A DNA stretch of 34,805 nt from Flavobacterium sp. (GTDB lineage Bacteria; Bacteroidota; Bacteroidia; Flavobacteriales; Flavobacteriaceae): positions 1-34,805 of the forward strand of contig JAAXJD010000090.1 in assembly GCA_012270005.1 (NCBI GenBank), read 5' to 3'. Each line of letters starts with the position of its first letter. The first letter of the stretch is position 1. A program made the translations under genes and the position numbers. This document shows positions 15,584-24,578 of the stretch, in pieces. The notes below the pieces were generated by a model. It was not told the DNA's origin, did not search any database, and saw only the letters and a program-made list of their open reading frames with translations.

Positions 15584-17659
15584 TTAAAAATTATACTGAA
15601 GTTTTAGGTAGGCCACACGCCCCGGCAGGTTTGATATATTAACCGGATCGGTATAGTTTAAGAGGTTATTTGCCCCGCCCTGAAGCAGGAAATGTTTGCC
15701 AAAGGGCTGTGTAGCCGATGCGTGCAGCAGTACGTAACCTTTTACAAACGTGTCGTACTTATCCAGCACGCCCTGGCTGTCGTTAGAGTCGGTTAGGCCG
15801 TATTTACTGCGGTACACCGCCCTAAGGGCCAAATCGGTTTTCCATACAGGCACGGTGTAGTACAGTTTTAAATTAGCCATGTGGCGCGAGCGGTTAAACA
15901 ACCCGAAATAATCAGAGCGTTTTAGTTGGAACGATTCCAGCGTATTGCGGTCGCGGGCAAACACTTCCCCGTGTTTAATTTTGCTTATGACATCCGGGTC
16001 TTTGGCTACAAGGTATTGGTATCCGCCCTGTAAACGAAGGTTGTCAGTAATGTTGTACTGTGCGTTTAGTTCGGTTCCGTAGGTAAATACACGGTTTACA
16101 TTTATATAGCTGAATATGGTTTGAGACGTAGTGGTAAGTGCCACTGCGCGCGAATCGATGAGGTTGTTTATGGAGTTGTAAAAGAAGTTTATATCGGCTT
16201 TTAGTGCCTTTTTTTTATAATACGCGCCAAGGTTAAAGTTTATAGAACTCTCCGGCTTTAAAGGGCTCCCCAGGTTTACGTCGTAAAGGCGGGTGATTTG
16301 CCCGGCGGCTTCAAGCGCTTGTAGTTGTTCCTGCACTACATTATAGCCCAGCACGCTGTACCCTTGCGATGAATTGGTAAAATTGAAATACAATTGCCGG
16401 AAATCAGGGGCTTTATATCCGTAGCCTACCGATGTTTTTACAGACAAAGCCTCAGAAACCTTATAGTTAGCGGCAATCTTCGGGCTTAGCTGAGAGCGAT
16501 ACTTGATGTGGGCGTCGTAGCGCAGGCCGGTTAGCAGGTTAAGCCTGCCGCCGGGGTTATAGTCGTACTGTGCGTAGGCGTAACCCGAATTAAATACTGC
16601 TTCACTTTGAAAATAGGTGCGGTTAAGCGACTCATGGTTAAAACCAATACCGGTTGTAAAAATGCCTTTTTTAAGATTATACATTGTGCGAATCTCGGGG
16701 CGTATAAGCCACTGGTTGTAAAAGCTGTTTTCGTAAGGCGTGCCCTCAGGGCTGTTCAGATACTGGCCGTTGCGATAATTGGTGGTGTAAATTTCGTATT
16801 CCGCACGTGATTTGCTGCTCCATTTATGGTCCGCTTTTAGTTGTGCATTCCACTCGTTTATTTCTGTTTTTCCGCTATAATTGGTTTCGGCGCTATATAG
16901 TTTGTAATCCTGTAGCTGGTTGTAATACCTAAACGACCCGTTTATGTTAAGATTATCGTTTATCGTATAACCCAGCTTCGGCTGAATTGTGGTGTTTGCA
17001 TACGGTTCTACGGTTTTGTTTGGGGTAGAGGTGTTTAGGTCGTAACCGCCGTTTATGTAATGGTTTGCAAATAAAGATGCGACAAGCTTTTTGTAACCTC
17101 CGTTTAGTGTAACGTTAGCATCGTGGGTTTTAAACGATGCATAGCGGTAGGCAGCCACGCCTTTTAGCGTATTTGGTTTTGGTTTTTTGGTAATGATATT
17201 AATTACCCCTGCCAAAGCCTCTGACCCGTACAGTGCAGACGAAGCACCTTTAACTATTTCTATGCGTTCTATATTGCCTACGGTAATACGCGAAAGGTCT
17301 AGTGTGCCTGCAGTGCGCCCGGCAAGCGGCACCCCATCTATCATAATCATGGTGTAGGCAGCATCTAAGCCCTGCATTTGCAACCCTTCGCCACCGCCAA
17401 AGTCGGCTACTGTAATAAGCCCGGTTTGTTCAGATAGTATTTCGTTTAGCCGTGCCACACCTGCACGCGCTATGGTTGCAGAGTCTACCACCGCACCGGG
17501 TAGCGGCAGGTTAGCCAGCTGGCGGGTGTTTCGGGTGGCGGTTATCATTACCTCATTTAGCTGCGTGTTTTTTACCGAATCCTGCACCGTGTGCTGCTGG
17601 GCTACGGCATTACATCCACATAAAAAAATACCTGCTATGCAAATTTTATTTAGAAGCAT
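15584..17659 (-). CDS. hmuR: TonB-dependent outer-membrane receptor, HmuR-like
   Basis: An outer-membrane beta-barrel importer driven by TonB. The 691-aa protein has a signal peptide ending at AVAQ, a possible TonB-box region around LNEVMITATR, a plug domain (about 40-165) with MIMIDGVPLAGR and IERIEIVKGASSALYGSEALAGVINIITK, and a 22-stranded-type barrel ending in YLKLQYNF with a terminal Phe. The extracellular-side motif YKAPDFRQLY resembles the YRAP-type motif of haem receptors. Its partner HmuY follows directly, which makes haem the likely substrate. Iron control through Fur is likely by family but no clear Fur box was recognised. Confidence 0.92.
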   Translation of the reverse strand: MLLNKICIAGIFLCGCNAVAQQHTVQDSVKNTQLNEVMITATRNTRQLANLPLPGAVVDSATIARAGVARLNEILSEQTGLITVADFGGGEGLQMQGLDAAYTMIMIDGVPLAGRTAGTLDLSRITVGNIERIEIVKGASSALYGSEALAGVINIITKKPKPNTLKGVAAYRYASFKTHDANVTLNGGYKKLVASLFANHYINGGYDLNTSTPNKTVEPYANTTIQPKLGYTINDNLNINGSFRYYNQLQDYKLYSAETNYSGKTEINEWNAQLKADHKWSSKSRAEYEIYTTNYRNGQYLNSPEGTPYENSFYNQWLIRPEIRTMYNLKKGIFTTGIGFNHESLNRTYFQSEAVFNSGYAYAQYDYNPGGRLNLLTGLRYDAHIKYRSQLSPKIAANYKVSEALSVKTSVGYGYKAPDFRQLYFNFTNSSQGYSVLGYNVVQEQLQALEAAGQITRLYDVNLGSPLKPESSINFNLGAYYKKKALKADINFFYNSINNLIDSRAVALTTTSQTIFSYINVNRVFTYGTELNAQYNITDNLRLQGGYQYLVAKDPDVISKIKHGEVFARDRNTLESFQLKRSDYFGLFNRSRHMANLKLYYTVPVWKTDLALRAVYRSKYGLTDSNDSQGVLDKYDTFVKGYVLLHASATQPFGKHFLLQGGANNLLNYTDPVNISNLPGRVAYLKLQYNF

Positions 17660-17675
17660 TCTGAATAATTTGCTG

Positions 17676-17683
17676 CAAATATA
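17676..17683 (-). promoter_or_regulatory. TAnnTTTG box of hmuR
   Basis: TATATTTG on the minus strand, 16 bases before the hmuR ATG. Confidence 0.5.
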
Positions 17684-17703
17684 TGCTCTATTTTTATTTA
17701 TTC

Positions 17704-17715
17704 TAAATTAATTTA
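17704..17715. promoter_or_regulatory. Palindrome between divergent hmuR and DUF6607-like genes
   Basis: TAAATTAATTTA is a perfect 12-base palindrome midway between the two promoter boxes and touches the plus-strand box region. It could be a shared operator, for example for an iron regulator, but it is AT-only and may be chance. Confidence 0.3.
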
Positions 17716-17716
17716 A

Positions 17717-17724
17717 TATTTTTG
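17717..17724 (+). promoter_or_regulatory. TAnnTTTG box of the DUF6607-like gene
   Basis: TATTTTTG, 32 bases before the ATG at 17757. Confidence 0.5.
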
Positions 17725-17756
17725 CCCTGTCAAAATTTTAGAATCATATCCGTATT

Positions 17757-18671
17757 ATGAAAAACAACAGACTCTTTTTAATGCTAACTGCTTCATTGTT
17801 TACACTTAACGGCATGGCTCAGAAAGCCAGCCAGCAAGAGGATAAAAAAGCCATTAAATCCATGTGTGGCTGCTACGAAGTGCAGTTTAATTTTACTGAA
17901 ACCTTTAGTTACCCTAAAGACAGTGCCAGCTATAAACCCTCTGAAACCAAACACGAAAAAGCACTGGAGTGGATAGAGTTGGTAGAGGATACCCCTAACA
18001 AGGTGGTAATGCAGCACCTGCTTATAACTGGCCCCGGAGAAGATGATATTGTAAAACACTGGCGCCAGGACTGGCTGTATGAAAATACTGAGCTGTATAC
18101 TTTTTTTAAGGATAACACCTGGAAGTATAAAAAGCTATCTGCCAAAGAGGTAAAAGGGCAGTGGACACAAAAAGTATATCAGGTAGATGACAGCCCAAGA
18201 TATGAGGGCACGGCAAGCTGGGCGCATATAGACGGCAAGCATTACTGGATGAATACTACCGATGCACCGCTACCGCGCAGGGAACATACCAAGCGCAGCG
18301 ACTATAATGTGCTGAAAAGAAGGAATATTCATGAGATTACCGCTTTTGGGTGGTTGCACGAGCAGGATAACGACAAGCTGGTAAGGGATGCAAACGGTAC
18401 CGATGTATTACTGGCGCAGGAAAAAGGAATGGATGTGTATACTAAAGTAGCCGACAGCAAATGTAAAATAGCACAGGACTGGTGGGCAAAAAACAAATCG
18501 CTTTGGCTTAAAGTGCGTACCAAATGGGATAAGGTTTTTGCTGCCGATAAAGATTTGGCGCTTCAGGAAAAAGTAGATAAAAAATCGCTGTTCGGTAAGT
18601 TGTTTGCCTTAAAGGCAGATGCCAGCCAGCAGGAGGTAGATGCTATTATAGACAGTTTTGTAAATAAATAA
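17757..18671 (+). CDS. DUF6607-family secreted protein of the haem locus
   Basis: A 304-aa protein with a signal peptide ending at GMAQ. The mature start IKSMCGCYEVQFNFTETF matches the pattern I remember for DUF6607 proteins, often found beside hmuY or TonB receptor genes. It is rich in Trp and charged residues, with a CGC cysteine pair near the N-terminus, and has no membrane helix after the signal peptide, so it is probably periplasmic. It is divergent from hmuR with a shared 97-base promoter region, suggesting joint control by iron or haem. A role in haem uptake or processing is inferred from location only; the biochemical function is not known. Confidence 0.75.
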   Translation: MKNNRLFLMLTASLFTLNGMAQKASQQEDKKAIKSMCGCYEVQFNFTETFSYPKDSASYKPSETKHEKALEWIELVEDTPNKVVMQHLLITGPGEDDIVKHWRQDWLYENTELYTFFKDNTWKYKKLSAKEVKGQWTQKVYQVDDSPRYEGTASWAHIDGKHYWMNTTDAPLPRREHTKRSDYNVLKRRNIHEITAFGWLHEQDNDKLVRDANGTDVLLAQEKGMDVYTKVADSKCKIAQDWWAKNKSLWLKVRTKWDKVFAADKDLALQEKVDKKSLFGKLFALKADASQQEVDAIIDSFVNK

Positions 18672-18732
18672 ATCCCTTTTTATATATCAATTCTTTTAAA
18701 GTTAGTCAGTTTTTAAAATTTGAGTGAGCAAA

Positions 18733-18765
18733 AAAAAGCCCGAAACATAATGTTTCGGGCTTTTT
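18733..18765. terminator. Bidirectional intrinsic terminator
   Basis: AAAAAGCCCGAAACA (18733-18747) pairs perfectly with TGTTTCGGGCTTTTT (18751-18765) around a TAA loop. It serves the DUF6607-like gene and convergent bioB. Confidence 0.92.
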
Positions 18766-18786
18766 GTATGCTATATAAACAAGTTA

Positions 18787-19887
18787 TTATTCAGTAATTT
18801 CCTCTACAGACTTGCCGCTTGCTTTAAGGTTACGGTCTATAGTGTGGCCCGGGCGGCTCCATTTTGGTTTTTCGCCAAGCGACTGGTATGCCGAATCTTC
18901 AGCTTCTACCGTTTGTGGCTGCATTAGCTTGATGAACGGTTTTTGCGGCTGTAGCCCAAGTGTTTCAAACATTTTCATGTCCTCATTCACATCTGGGTTT
19001 GGCGTGGTAAGCAGCTTATCACCGGCAAATATAGAGTTAGCACCGGCAAAGAAGCACATGGCCTGTCCTTCGCGGCTCATTTGGGTACGGCCTGCCGAAA
19101 GCCTAACCTGTGTTTCAGGCATTACAATACGTGTAACGGCTACCATACGTACCATTTCCCATATTTCTACCGGGGTTTGGTCTTCAAGCGGAGTTCCGTC
19201 TACGGCAACAAGCGCGTTAATAGGCACAGATTCCGGTTGCGGGTTTAACGATGCCAGAGCTACAAGCATACCGGCACGGTCTTCTACCGTTTCGCCCATA
19301 CCTATAATACCTCCGCTACATACGGTAACGTTAGTTTTCCTTACGTTTTCTATGGTTTTAAGGCGGTCATCGTACCCACGGGTAGAAATTACCTCCTTAT
19401 AATATTCCGGAGACGTATCCAGGTTATGGTTATAGGCATACAATCCGGCTTCTGCAAGGCGCGCTGCCTGGTTTTCGGTAAGCATACCCAGGGTACAGCA
19501 AACCTCCATATCCAGTTTGTTAATGGTACGTACCATTTCCAGCACCTGGTCAAATTCAGGTCCGTCTTTTACGTTTCTCCATGCGGCACCCATACATACG
19601 CGGCTAGATCCTGAAGCTTTGGCACGAAGGGCCTGTGCTTTTACAGTTTGCACGCTCATAAGGTCGTTACCTTCTATATTGGTATGGTATCGGGCAGCTT
19701 GCGGGCAGTACCCACAATCTTCCGGGCAACCGCCGGTTTTTATGCTAAGTAGTGTACTTACCTGTACCACGTTAGGGTCGTGGTGCTGGCGGTGTACTGT
19801 AGCTGCTTCGTATAGCAGCTCCATAAAGGGCTTGTTATATAATGCTATTATTTCGTCCCTTGTCCAATCGTGTCTTTTGTTGCTCAT
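18787..19887 (-). CDS. bioB: Biotin synthase BioB
   Basis: Radical SAM enzyme that inserts sulfur into dethiobiotin in the last step of biotin synthesis. The 366-aa protein has the CxxxCxxC [4Fe-4S] motif [13 protein letters not shown] (Cys54, Cys58, Cys61) and the later cysteines of the [2Fe-2S] site in [19 protein letters not shown] and [14 protein letters not shown]. The end of the protein (PQPKPFIKLM onward, about 315-366) is a tail longer than in E. coli BioB. No other biotin gene is in the window. It has its own promoter box and ends at a strong shared terminator. Confidence 0.97.
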   Translation of the reverse strand: MSNKRHDWTRDEIIALYNKPFMELLYEAATVHRQHHDPNVVQVSTLLSIKTGGCPEDCGYCPQAARYHTNIEGNDLMSVQTVKAQALRAKASGSSRVCMGAAWRNVKDGPEFDQVLEMVRTINKLDMEVCCTLGMLTENQAARLAEAGLYAYNHNLDTSPEYYKEVISTRGYDDRLKTIENVRKTNVTVCSGGIIGMGETVEDRAGMLVALASLNPQPESVPINALVAVDGTPLEDQTPVEIWEMVRMVAVTRIVMPETQVRLSAGRTQMSREGQAMCFFAGANSIFAGDKLLTTPNPDVNEDMKMFETLGLQPQKPFIKLMQPQTVEAEDSAYQSLGEKPKWSRPGHTIDRNLKASGKSVEEITE

Positions 19888-19904
19888 AACAAAATTATTT
19901 GCAC

Positions 19905-19912
19905 CAAAAGTA
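19905..19912 (-). promoter_or_regulatory. TAnnTTTG box of bioB
   Basis: TACTTTTG on the minus strand, 17 bases before the bioB ATG. A second match (TAATTTTG, about 19890-19897) almost abuts the ATG. Confidence 0.45.
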
Positions 19913-19952
19913 ACTAATTTATGGTTAAATGATATACGCTACCCCCTAAAGA

Positions 19953-20426
19953 TTAGTAGCTGTTGTGGTTAACGTCGTCTACCGCGTTGATTTTACGATC
20001 TTTATCTTTCCAGAACTGCATTAGCGTAAACGAGGTTATGGCGCAGGCTGCAAGCCCTTCCAGGAACAGGCTTATACCAAACTGGTACATTGATGGATTA
20101 CCACTACCAAACAGGTACGACTGATGGTATCTTTCCAGGTAGGTATCCCCGCCTTGTATACTCACATAGATTAAAAATGCGGCCACGCTCATTATTAAAC
20201 CACTTACCGATGTAAGCAGACCGGCAGCCAGGTTAGTATAGTAGCCATAATTGCCCTCATCATGGTTTTGCTGTAGCGTACGGTTTACGCCGTAAATTAC
20301 AAACACGAAATTAATAAGGCGTAAATAGATGTTTTTAGACAGCCCAAGTAATTCCATGAACAGGAAAAATACGCCTATACCTAAGAAAATGATGATTCCG
20401 TTTGTTAAGATTCTTGAAGTTTTCAT
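19953..20426 (-). CDS. Unknown small membrane protein
   Basis: A 157-aa protein with four likely transmembrane segments, at about 8-30, 33-50, 65-90 and 115-137, and a short charged C-terminus (KDKDRKINAVDDVNHNSY). I do not recognise it firmly; the size and four-helix layout recall DUF4199-type proteins of Bacteroidota. It lies between bioB and ribF, all on the minus strand, but separated from ribF by a terminator and about 250 bases that contain a structured leader. Function unknown. Confidence 0.75.
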   Translation of the reverse strand: MKTSRILTNGIIIFLGIGVFFLFMELLGLSKNIYLRLINFVFVIYGVNRTLQQNHDEGNYGYYTNLAAGLLTSVSGLIMSVAAFLIYVSIQGGDTYLERYHQSYLFGSGNPSMYQFGISLFLEGLAACAITSFTLMQFWKDKDRKINAVDDVNHNSY

Positions 20427-20456
20427 AAACAGGTAGTTTTAAAGTTGTTGTTTCAG

Positions 20457-20512
20457 TACTCATACCTCCTTTGCCGGCAACTGCGGTGCAGCACCTTATC
20501 AGGCAAAGGCTT
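20457..20512 (-). promoter_or_regulatory. Structured 5' leader of the small membrane protein gene
   Basis: CCTTTGCC (20468-20475) and GGCAAAGG (20502-20509) form a perfect 8-base stem enclosing a second hairpin GGTG-CAG-CACC (20485-20495). On the minus strand the outer stem ends in AAAGGAGG, a strong Shine-Dalgarno-like sequence that the fold would partly hide. It matches no riboswitch I can name. Confidence 0.45.
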
Positions 20513-20614
20513 ATACTAAAGTTACGTAAAATGTAAGTGCTTGTTCCTTAAACATTTGCCAATTGTTGTTAAGGAGTTTTAAAGTTGGGTTGTAACAAGT
20601 ACCGGTAAAAAACA

Positions 20615-20651
20615 AATCAGCCTTAAAATCATAATGATTTTCAGGCTGATT
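20615..20651 (-). terminator. Intrinsic terminator after ribF
   Basis: AATCAGCC (20615-20622) pairs with GGCTGATT (20644-20651), extended by an AAAATCAT/ATGATTTT stem. On the minus strand it is followed by a T-rich tract. Confidence 0.85.
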
Positions 20652-20674
20652 ATACTTTTGCTGAGGTTATTTTT

Positions 20675-21607
20675 TTACAGATTAAAATACGCCCGTGCCG
20701 TTTGTGCATCGTTATGTAACTGTGCTTTAAGCGCGTCCAGCGATTCAAATTTTTGTTCATCCCTAATCCTGGAGTGCAGGTTTAGCTGTAACGGTGTATC
20801 ATAAATGTCCTCGTTAAAATCAAAAAAATGCGTTTCTATGGTTTGCCCAAAGCCGCTTACCGTAGGCCGAACGCCTATGTTTAGCATACCGTATACCGTT
20901 TTTCCGTTTATCTGTGCCGATGCTGTGTATACGCCGTGCGCGGGTATAAGTTTGTAGTCTTCGGCTACGTGCATGTTTGCTGTGGGGAAGCCTATGGTGC
21001 GGCCCAGTTGCTGACCTTTGGCTACGATTCCGGTAATAAAGTACGGGTAGCCCAGGTAGTTGTTAGCCAGGGTTATGTTTCCTTCGGCAAGGGCATTGCG
21101 CACTTTGGTAGAACTTACGGGAGTTTGCTGCACTTCAAACGCCGAGATTTGCTGCACTTCAAAACCGTATTCTTTGCCCATTTCTTCAAGGTCCTGGGTA
21201 GTAGCGGTGCGGTTTCTGCCAAAACGATGGTCATGGCCTATAATAATTGCCGCTACATTAAGGCGGTCTACCAATATATTTTTTACAAATTCTTCGGCGG
21301 TAAGCCTTGAAAATTCCAGGCTAAAGGGGTGTATAATAAGGTTGTCTATGCCTTGTTGTTGTAGCAGGGTAGCTTTTTCTGCCATGGTATTAAGCAGTTT
21401 AAATTCGCTTCCCTGTTGCAGTACCATACGCGGATGCGGAAAAAAAGTAAGCACCGCACTTTGGTAGCCCGTTTTTCGTTTTGCCTGCAATAACCGGTTC
21501 AGTAATATTTTGTGTCCTTGGTGCACGCCATCAAAAGTGCCCAGGGTAACCACGGTTTTTATGTTTTGAGGGAACTCCTCTATAGCGTTGTAGATATTCA
21601 AAACCAA
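20675..21607 (-). CDS. ribF: Bifunctional riboflavin kinase / FAD synthetase
   Basis: Converts riboflavin to FMN and then FAD. The 310-aa protein has the N-terminal nucleotidyltransferase domain with GTFDGVHQGHK (about 23-33) and GHDHRFGRNR, and the C-terminal riboflavin kinase domain (about 185-310) with GRTIGFPTANM. Length and order are normal. It is a single gene with its own TAnnTTTG box and terminator, divergent from the metalloprotease gene. Confidence 0.96.
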   Translation of the reverse strand: MVLNIYNAIEEFPQNIKTVVTLGTFDGVHQGHKILLNRLLQAKRKTGYQSAVLTFFPHPRMVLQQGSEFKLLNTMAEKATLLQQQGIDNLIIHPFSLEFSRLTAEEFVKNILVDRLNVAAIIIGHDHRFGRNRTATTQDLEEMGKEYGFEVQQISAFEVQQTPVSSTKVRNALAEGNITLANNYLGYPYFITGIVAKGQQLGRTIGFPTANMHVAEDYKLIPAHGVYTASAQINGKTVYGMLNIGVRPTVSGFGQTIETHFFDFNEDIYDTPLQLNLHSRIRDEQKFESLDALKAQLHNDAQTARAYFNL

Positions 21608-21623
21608 TCCTGATTAATTAAGG

Positions 21624-21631
21624 CAAAATTA
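21624..21631 (-). promoter_or_regulatory. TAnnTTTG box of ribF
   Basis: TAATTTTG on the minus strand, 16 bases before the ribF ATG. Confidence 0.45.
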
Positions 21632-21748
21632 ATTTATTGTGTTAATATATGTTTTAAAATTGTATGTAATTCGTCAAATGTTTGAATTTTAACATAGTTT
21701 GTCGGTCAACACCATTGTTTGTGTCGACGAAAAACACAATATATGCAG

Positions 21749-21756
21749 TATATTTG
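21749..21756 (+). promoter_or_regulatory. TAnnTTTG box of the metalloprotease gene
   Basis: TATATTTG, 33 bases before ATG 21790; it supports that start over the in-frame ATG at 21682, which lies upstream of the box. Confidence 0.5.
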
Positions 21757-21789
21757 CGCACTATTTACTACCTAAACATTTTGTTAACA

Positions 21790-24498
21790 ATGAAAAAACA
21801 ATTCCTATTATGTGTTAGCGCCCTGTTAAGCATTACGGCCGGCTATTCGCAAAAGGGAGGCTCCTGGACGATACTAGAATCGTCTAAGGTAGAAACCCTT
21901 GGTGAAAAAAGCCCGCTTTTTGCCAATGCTAAGGAAGGCCTAACCCTTGTTTCCATTGATGTGGAAACACTTAAGAAGGCGCTTGCCACGGCGCCGGAGC
22001 GCTGGTCTGGCGCACCGGGGGTAATTATATCTATCCCTACGCTGGACGGATCTGCAGAACGCTATGAGGTTTTTGAAGCCTCAAACTTTTCTCCGTTACT
22101 ACAAAAGAACTTTCCTGAAATACGTTCGTATGCAGGGCACGGCTTAGATAATCCTACAGCACACCTTCGTATGAGTGTAGATCCGTCCGGGATTCAAACC
22201 ATGGTTATAAAAGCCGATAGTAAAGCTGAATTTATTGAACCTTATACCACAAATGCAGCTGTATATGCCATATTTCAATCGGGCGATAAGCGCGATAAAG
22301 GTAAACTGCCATGGTCTTGTACCACGCGCGAAGATGCTTCTTTAATTAACGCAGCAGATAAACTTACAGAGCGTTCTGCACAATCAAGCTCGCGTGTATT
22401 TAAAACGTACAGGCTTGCACTATCATGTACGGGTGAGTACGGTAACTACTTTAACGGCACGGCAGGTGCACTGGCGGCTATGAATACTACCATGACCCGT
22501 GTTAACGGCGTGTTTGAAATAGACCTGGCCCTTAACCTTATAATGATTGATAACGAAACCAGCATTATTTATACCAATGCTTCTACCGACCCGTATTCTA
22601 ATGCGACGGATATGGATAACTGGAATACAGAGCTGCAAAATACGCTTACATCTGTTATAGGTGAAGATGCTTATGACATAGGCCACCTTTTTGGTAAAAC
22701 AGGTGGTGGAGGTAATGCCGGCTGTATAGGCTGTGTTTGTATAGATGGGCAAAAAGGTAGTGGTATAACATCTCCATCTAACAATATACCTAAGGGAGAT
22801 AGTTTTGATATAGACTTTGTAGCGCACGAAATGGGCCACCAGCTGGGTGGTAACCACTCTTTTTCATATAACTATGAAGGTGTAGGAACTGCAAATATTT
22901 CTCCGCAAACAGAGCCGGGTAGTGGTAGTACCATTATGGGATATGCAGGAGTATCGCAAGGCTTTGACATACAACAACATTCAGACCCTTATTTTACCGC
23001 TGCTAACCTCAAGCAAATACAATCTAACCTGGCTAATAAGAGTTGCGGGCAAAATTCTTCAATGAATAACGCAGACTTTGTAGTAAACGCAGGTACAGAT
23101 TACAACATACCTAAGGGTACGGCATTTGTGCTTTCGGGAGTGGGTATGTCGGGCAATGCTTCAAACATTACCTACCTATGGGAAGAAAATGACCCTAGTA
23201 CTAGCACTACATCGGGTTCATCAAGCTTTCCTTCGCTAACAAAAACTACAGGAGCTAACTTCCGCTCTTTAGTGCCAACGGCTACGCCGGTGCGTTATTT
23301 CCCTGAACTTGAAACTGTGCTTACAGGTGCACTTTCTTCTACGTGGGAGTCGGTTTCAAATACAAGCCGTACCATGAAGTTTACCCTTACCGGTAAAGAC
23401 AACGTAGCAGGTGCATCTAACGACCGCGTAGGAGGCTATACAAAAACAGACGAAACCTCTATAGTTGTAAAGTCAGCTGCGGGTCCGTTCCAGGTTACTT
23501 CGCAGGCTACCACAGGTGTTACCTGGGATAACAACAGCCAGCAAACTATTACCTGGGATGTAGCAGGTACCACTGCCAACAGTATTAACTGTGCTAAGGT
23601 AGATATACTTCTTTCTACTAACGGAGGACAAAGTTTTGATACTGTTTTAGCAAGCGGTACTGCAAACGATGGTACACAGACTATAACGGTTCCGGCCGGT
23701 GTTACAGGTACAGATTGCCGTGTTATGGTAAAATCAGTAGGTAACGTATTTTATGCCGTAAATCTTGAAAGCATTGTTATAGGCTACACCCTGGTAACGA
23801 ACTGCCAAACATTTACAAATAACACGGGTGCAACCATACCGGACGGTAACTCTACCTACACCACGCAACAGGTAGCGGTTAGCGGAATTTCGGGAACTGT
23901 TTCATCTATAAACGTGGCTGTAAATGCTACACACACAGACCTAAGCGACCTTACTATAGCTGTACAAAACCCGCTTAATACAACTGTTAACCTGTGGTCT
24001 GCACAGTGTTCCAGCCGCCAAAACCTTAACGTAACCTTTAGTGATGCCGGTAGCTCTGTAGTGTGCGCCAGCCCTACTACCGGTACATATAAGGCGGTAG
24101 GTACCCTTAATAATTATGTAGGTTCTACCATTAACGGTAACTGGAAACTACGTTTTAGGGATACCCAAAGCGGTGATACCGGAAGTATAAATTCATGGGC
24201 CGTACAAATATGTTCATCTCAGTATGTACTAAGCACTCCTGAGGTAGGGCTAAGTAACTTTGTGGTGTATCCTAACCCTAACAACGGTACGTTTACTGTA
24301 GAGTTTACTTCTCAGAGCCAGAATGATATTACCATTATGGTACACGACATTCGTGGCAGGGTAGTATATAACAATAAGTTTGCCAATAGCGGCCTGTTTT
24401 CGGGTAACATAAACCTGAATAATGCAGAGCAGGGTGTATACCTTGTAACGGTACAAGACGGTGCCCGTAAAGAAACCCGCAAAATAGTAGTGAAATAA
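21790..24498 (+). CDS. Secreted M12B-like (reprolysin-type) metalloprotease with T9SS sorting domain
   Basis: A secreted zinc protease of 902 aa. The signal peptide MKKQFLLCVSALLSITAGYS starts at ATG 21790; an in-frame ATG at 21682 would put 36 odd residues before it and ahead of the promoter. After a propeptide-like region comes the metzincin site HEMGHQLGGNH (zinc ligands His346, His350, His356; catalytic Glu347) and the Met-turn IMGYAG (Met383). Beta-sandwich domains follow, then a P-domain-like (proprotein convertase) region at about 672-808 with DLSDLTIAVQNP and NGNWKLRFRDTQSGDTGSINSW. The last 80 residues are a type A T9SS sorting domain (YPNPNNGTF to KETRKIVVK). It should be exported by T9SS and attached to or released from the surface, degrading external protein. 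Confidence 0.94.
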   Translation: MKKQFLLCVSALLSITAGYSQKGGSWTILESSKVETLGEKSPLFANAKEGLTLVSIDVETLKKALATAPERWSGAPGVIISIPTLDGSAERYEVFEASNFSPLLQKNFPEIRSYAGHGLDNPTAHLRMSVDPSGIQTMVIKADSKAEFIEPYTTNAAVYAIFQSGDKRDKGKLPWSCTTREDASLINAADKLTERSAQSSSRVFKTYRLALSCTGEYGNYFNGTAGALAAMNTTMTRVNGVFEIDLALNLIMIDNETSIIYTNASTDPYSNATDMDNWNTELQNTLTSVIGEDAYDIGHLFGKTGGGGNAGCIGCVCIDGQKGSGITSPSNNIPKGDSFDIDFVAHEMGHQLGGNHSFSYNYEGVGTANISPQTEPGSGSTIMGYAGVSQGFDIQQHSDPYFTAANLKQIQSNLANKSCGQNSSMNNADFVVNAGTDYNIPKGTAFVLSGVGMSGNASNITYLWEENDPSTSTTSGSSSFPSLTKTTGANFRSLVPTATPVRYFPELETVLTGALSSTWESVSNTSRTMKFTLTGKDNVAGASNDRVGGYTKTDETSIVVKSAAGPFQVTSQATTGVTWDNNSQQTITWDVAGTTANSINCAKVDILLSTNGGQSFDTVLASGTANDGTQTITVPAGVTGTDCRVMVKSVGNVFYAVNLESIVIGYTLVTNCQTFTNNTGATIPDGNSTYTTQQVAVSGISGTVSSINVAVNATHTDLSDLTIAVQNPLNTTVNLWSAQCSSRQNLNVTFSDAGSSVVCASPTTGTYKAVGTLNNYVGSTINGNWKLRFRDTQSGDTGSINSWAVQICSSQYVLSTPEVGLSNFVVYPNPNNGTFTVEFTSQSQNDITIMVHDIRGRVVYNNKFANSGLFSGNINLNNAEQGVYLVTVQDGARKETRKIVVK

Positions 24499-24519
24499 TC
24501 ACTGCGTTATACATAAAAC

Positions 24520-24553
24520 AAAATGGCGGCTGTATTTACAGTCGCCATTTTTT
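24520..24553. terminator. Bidirectional intrinsic terminator
   Basis: AAAATGGCGGCTGT (24520-24533) pairs with ACAGTCGCCATTTT (24538-24551), with one G/T wobble, around an ATTT loop; shared by the metalloprotease gene and convergent pth. Confidence 0.9.
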
Positions 24554-24578
24554 ATTTTGTTGCTATTCTAATAAGGCG

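Noticed and set aside
19517-19972. A 151-aa plus-strand open frame opposite bioB
   Set aside because: It is the mirror of the well-supported biotin synthase gene and has no recognisable domain.
20335-20463. A 42-codon minus-strand frame (MSTETTTLKLPVYENFK) just after AAAGGAGG
   Set aside because: The Shine-Dalgarno-like sequence is only one base from the ATG, and most of the frame overlaps the membrane-protein gene in another frame with no protein-like pattern.
21682-21789. Extended N-terminus of the metalloprotease from ATG 21682
   Set aside because: It precedes the promoter box and would bury the signal peptide behind 36 residues.
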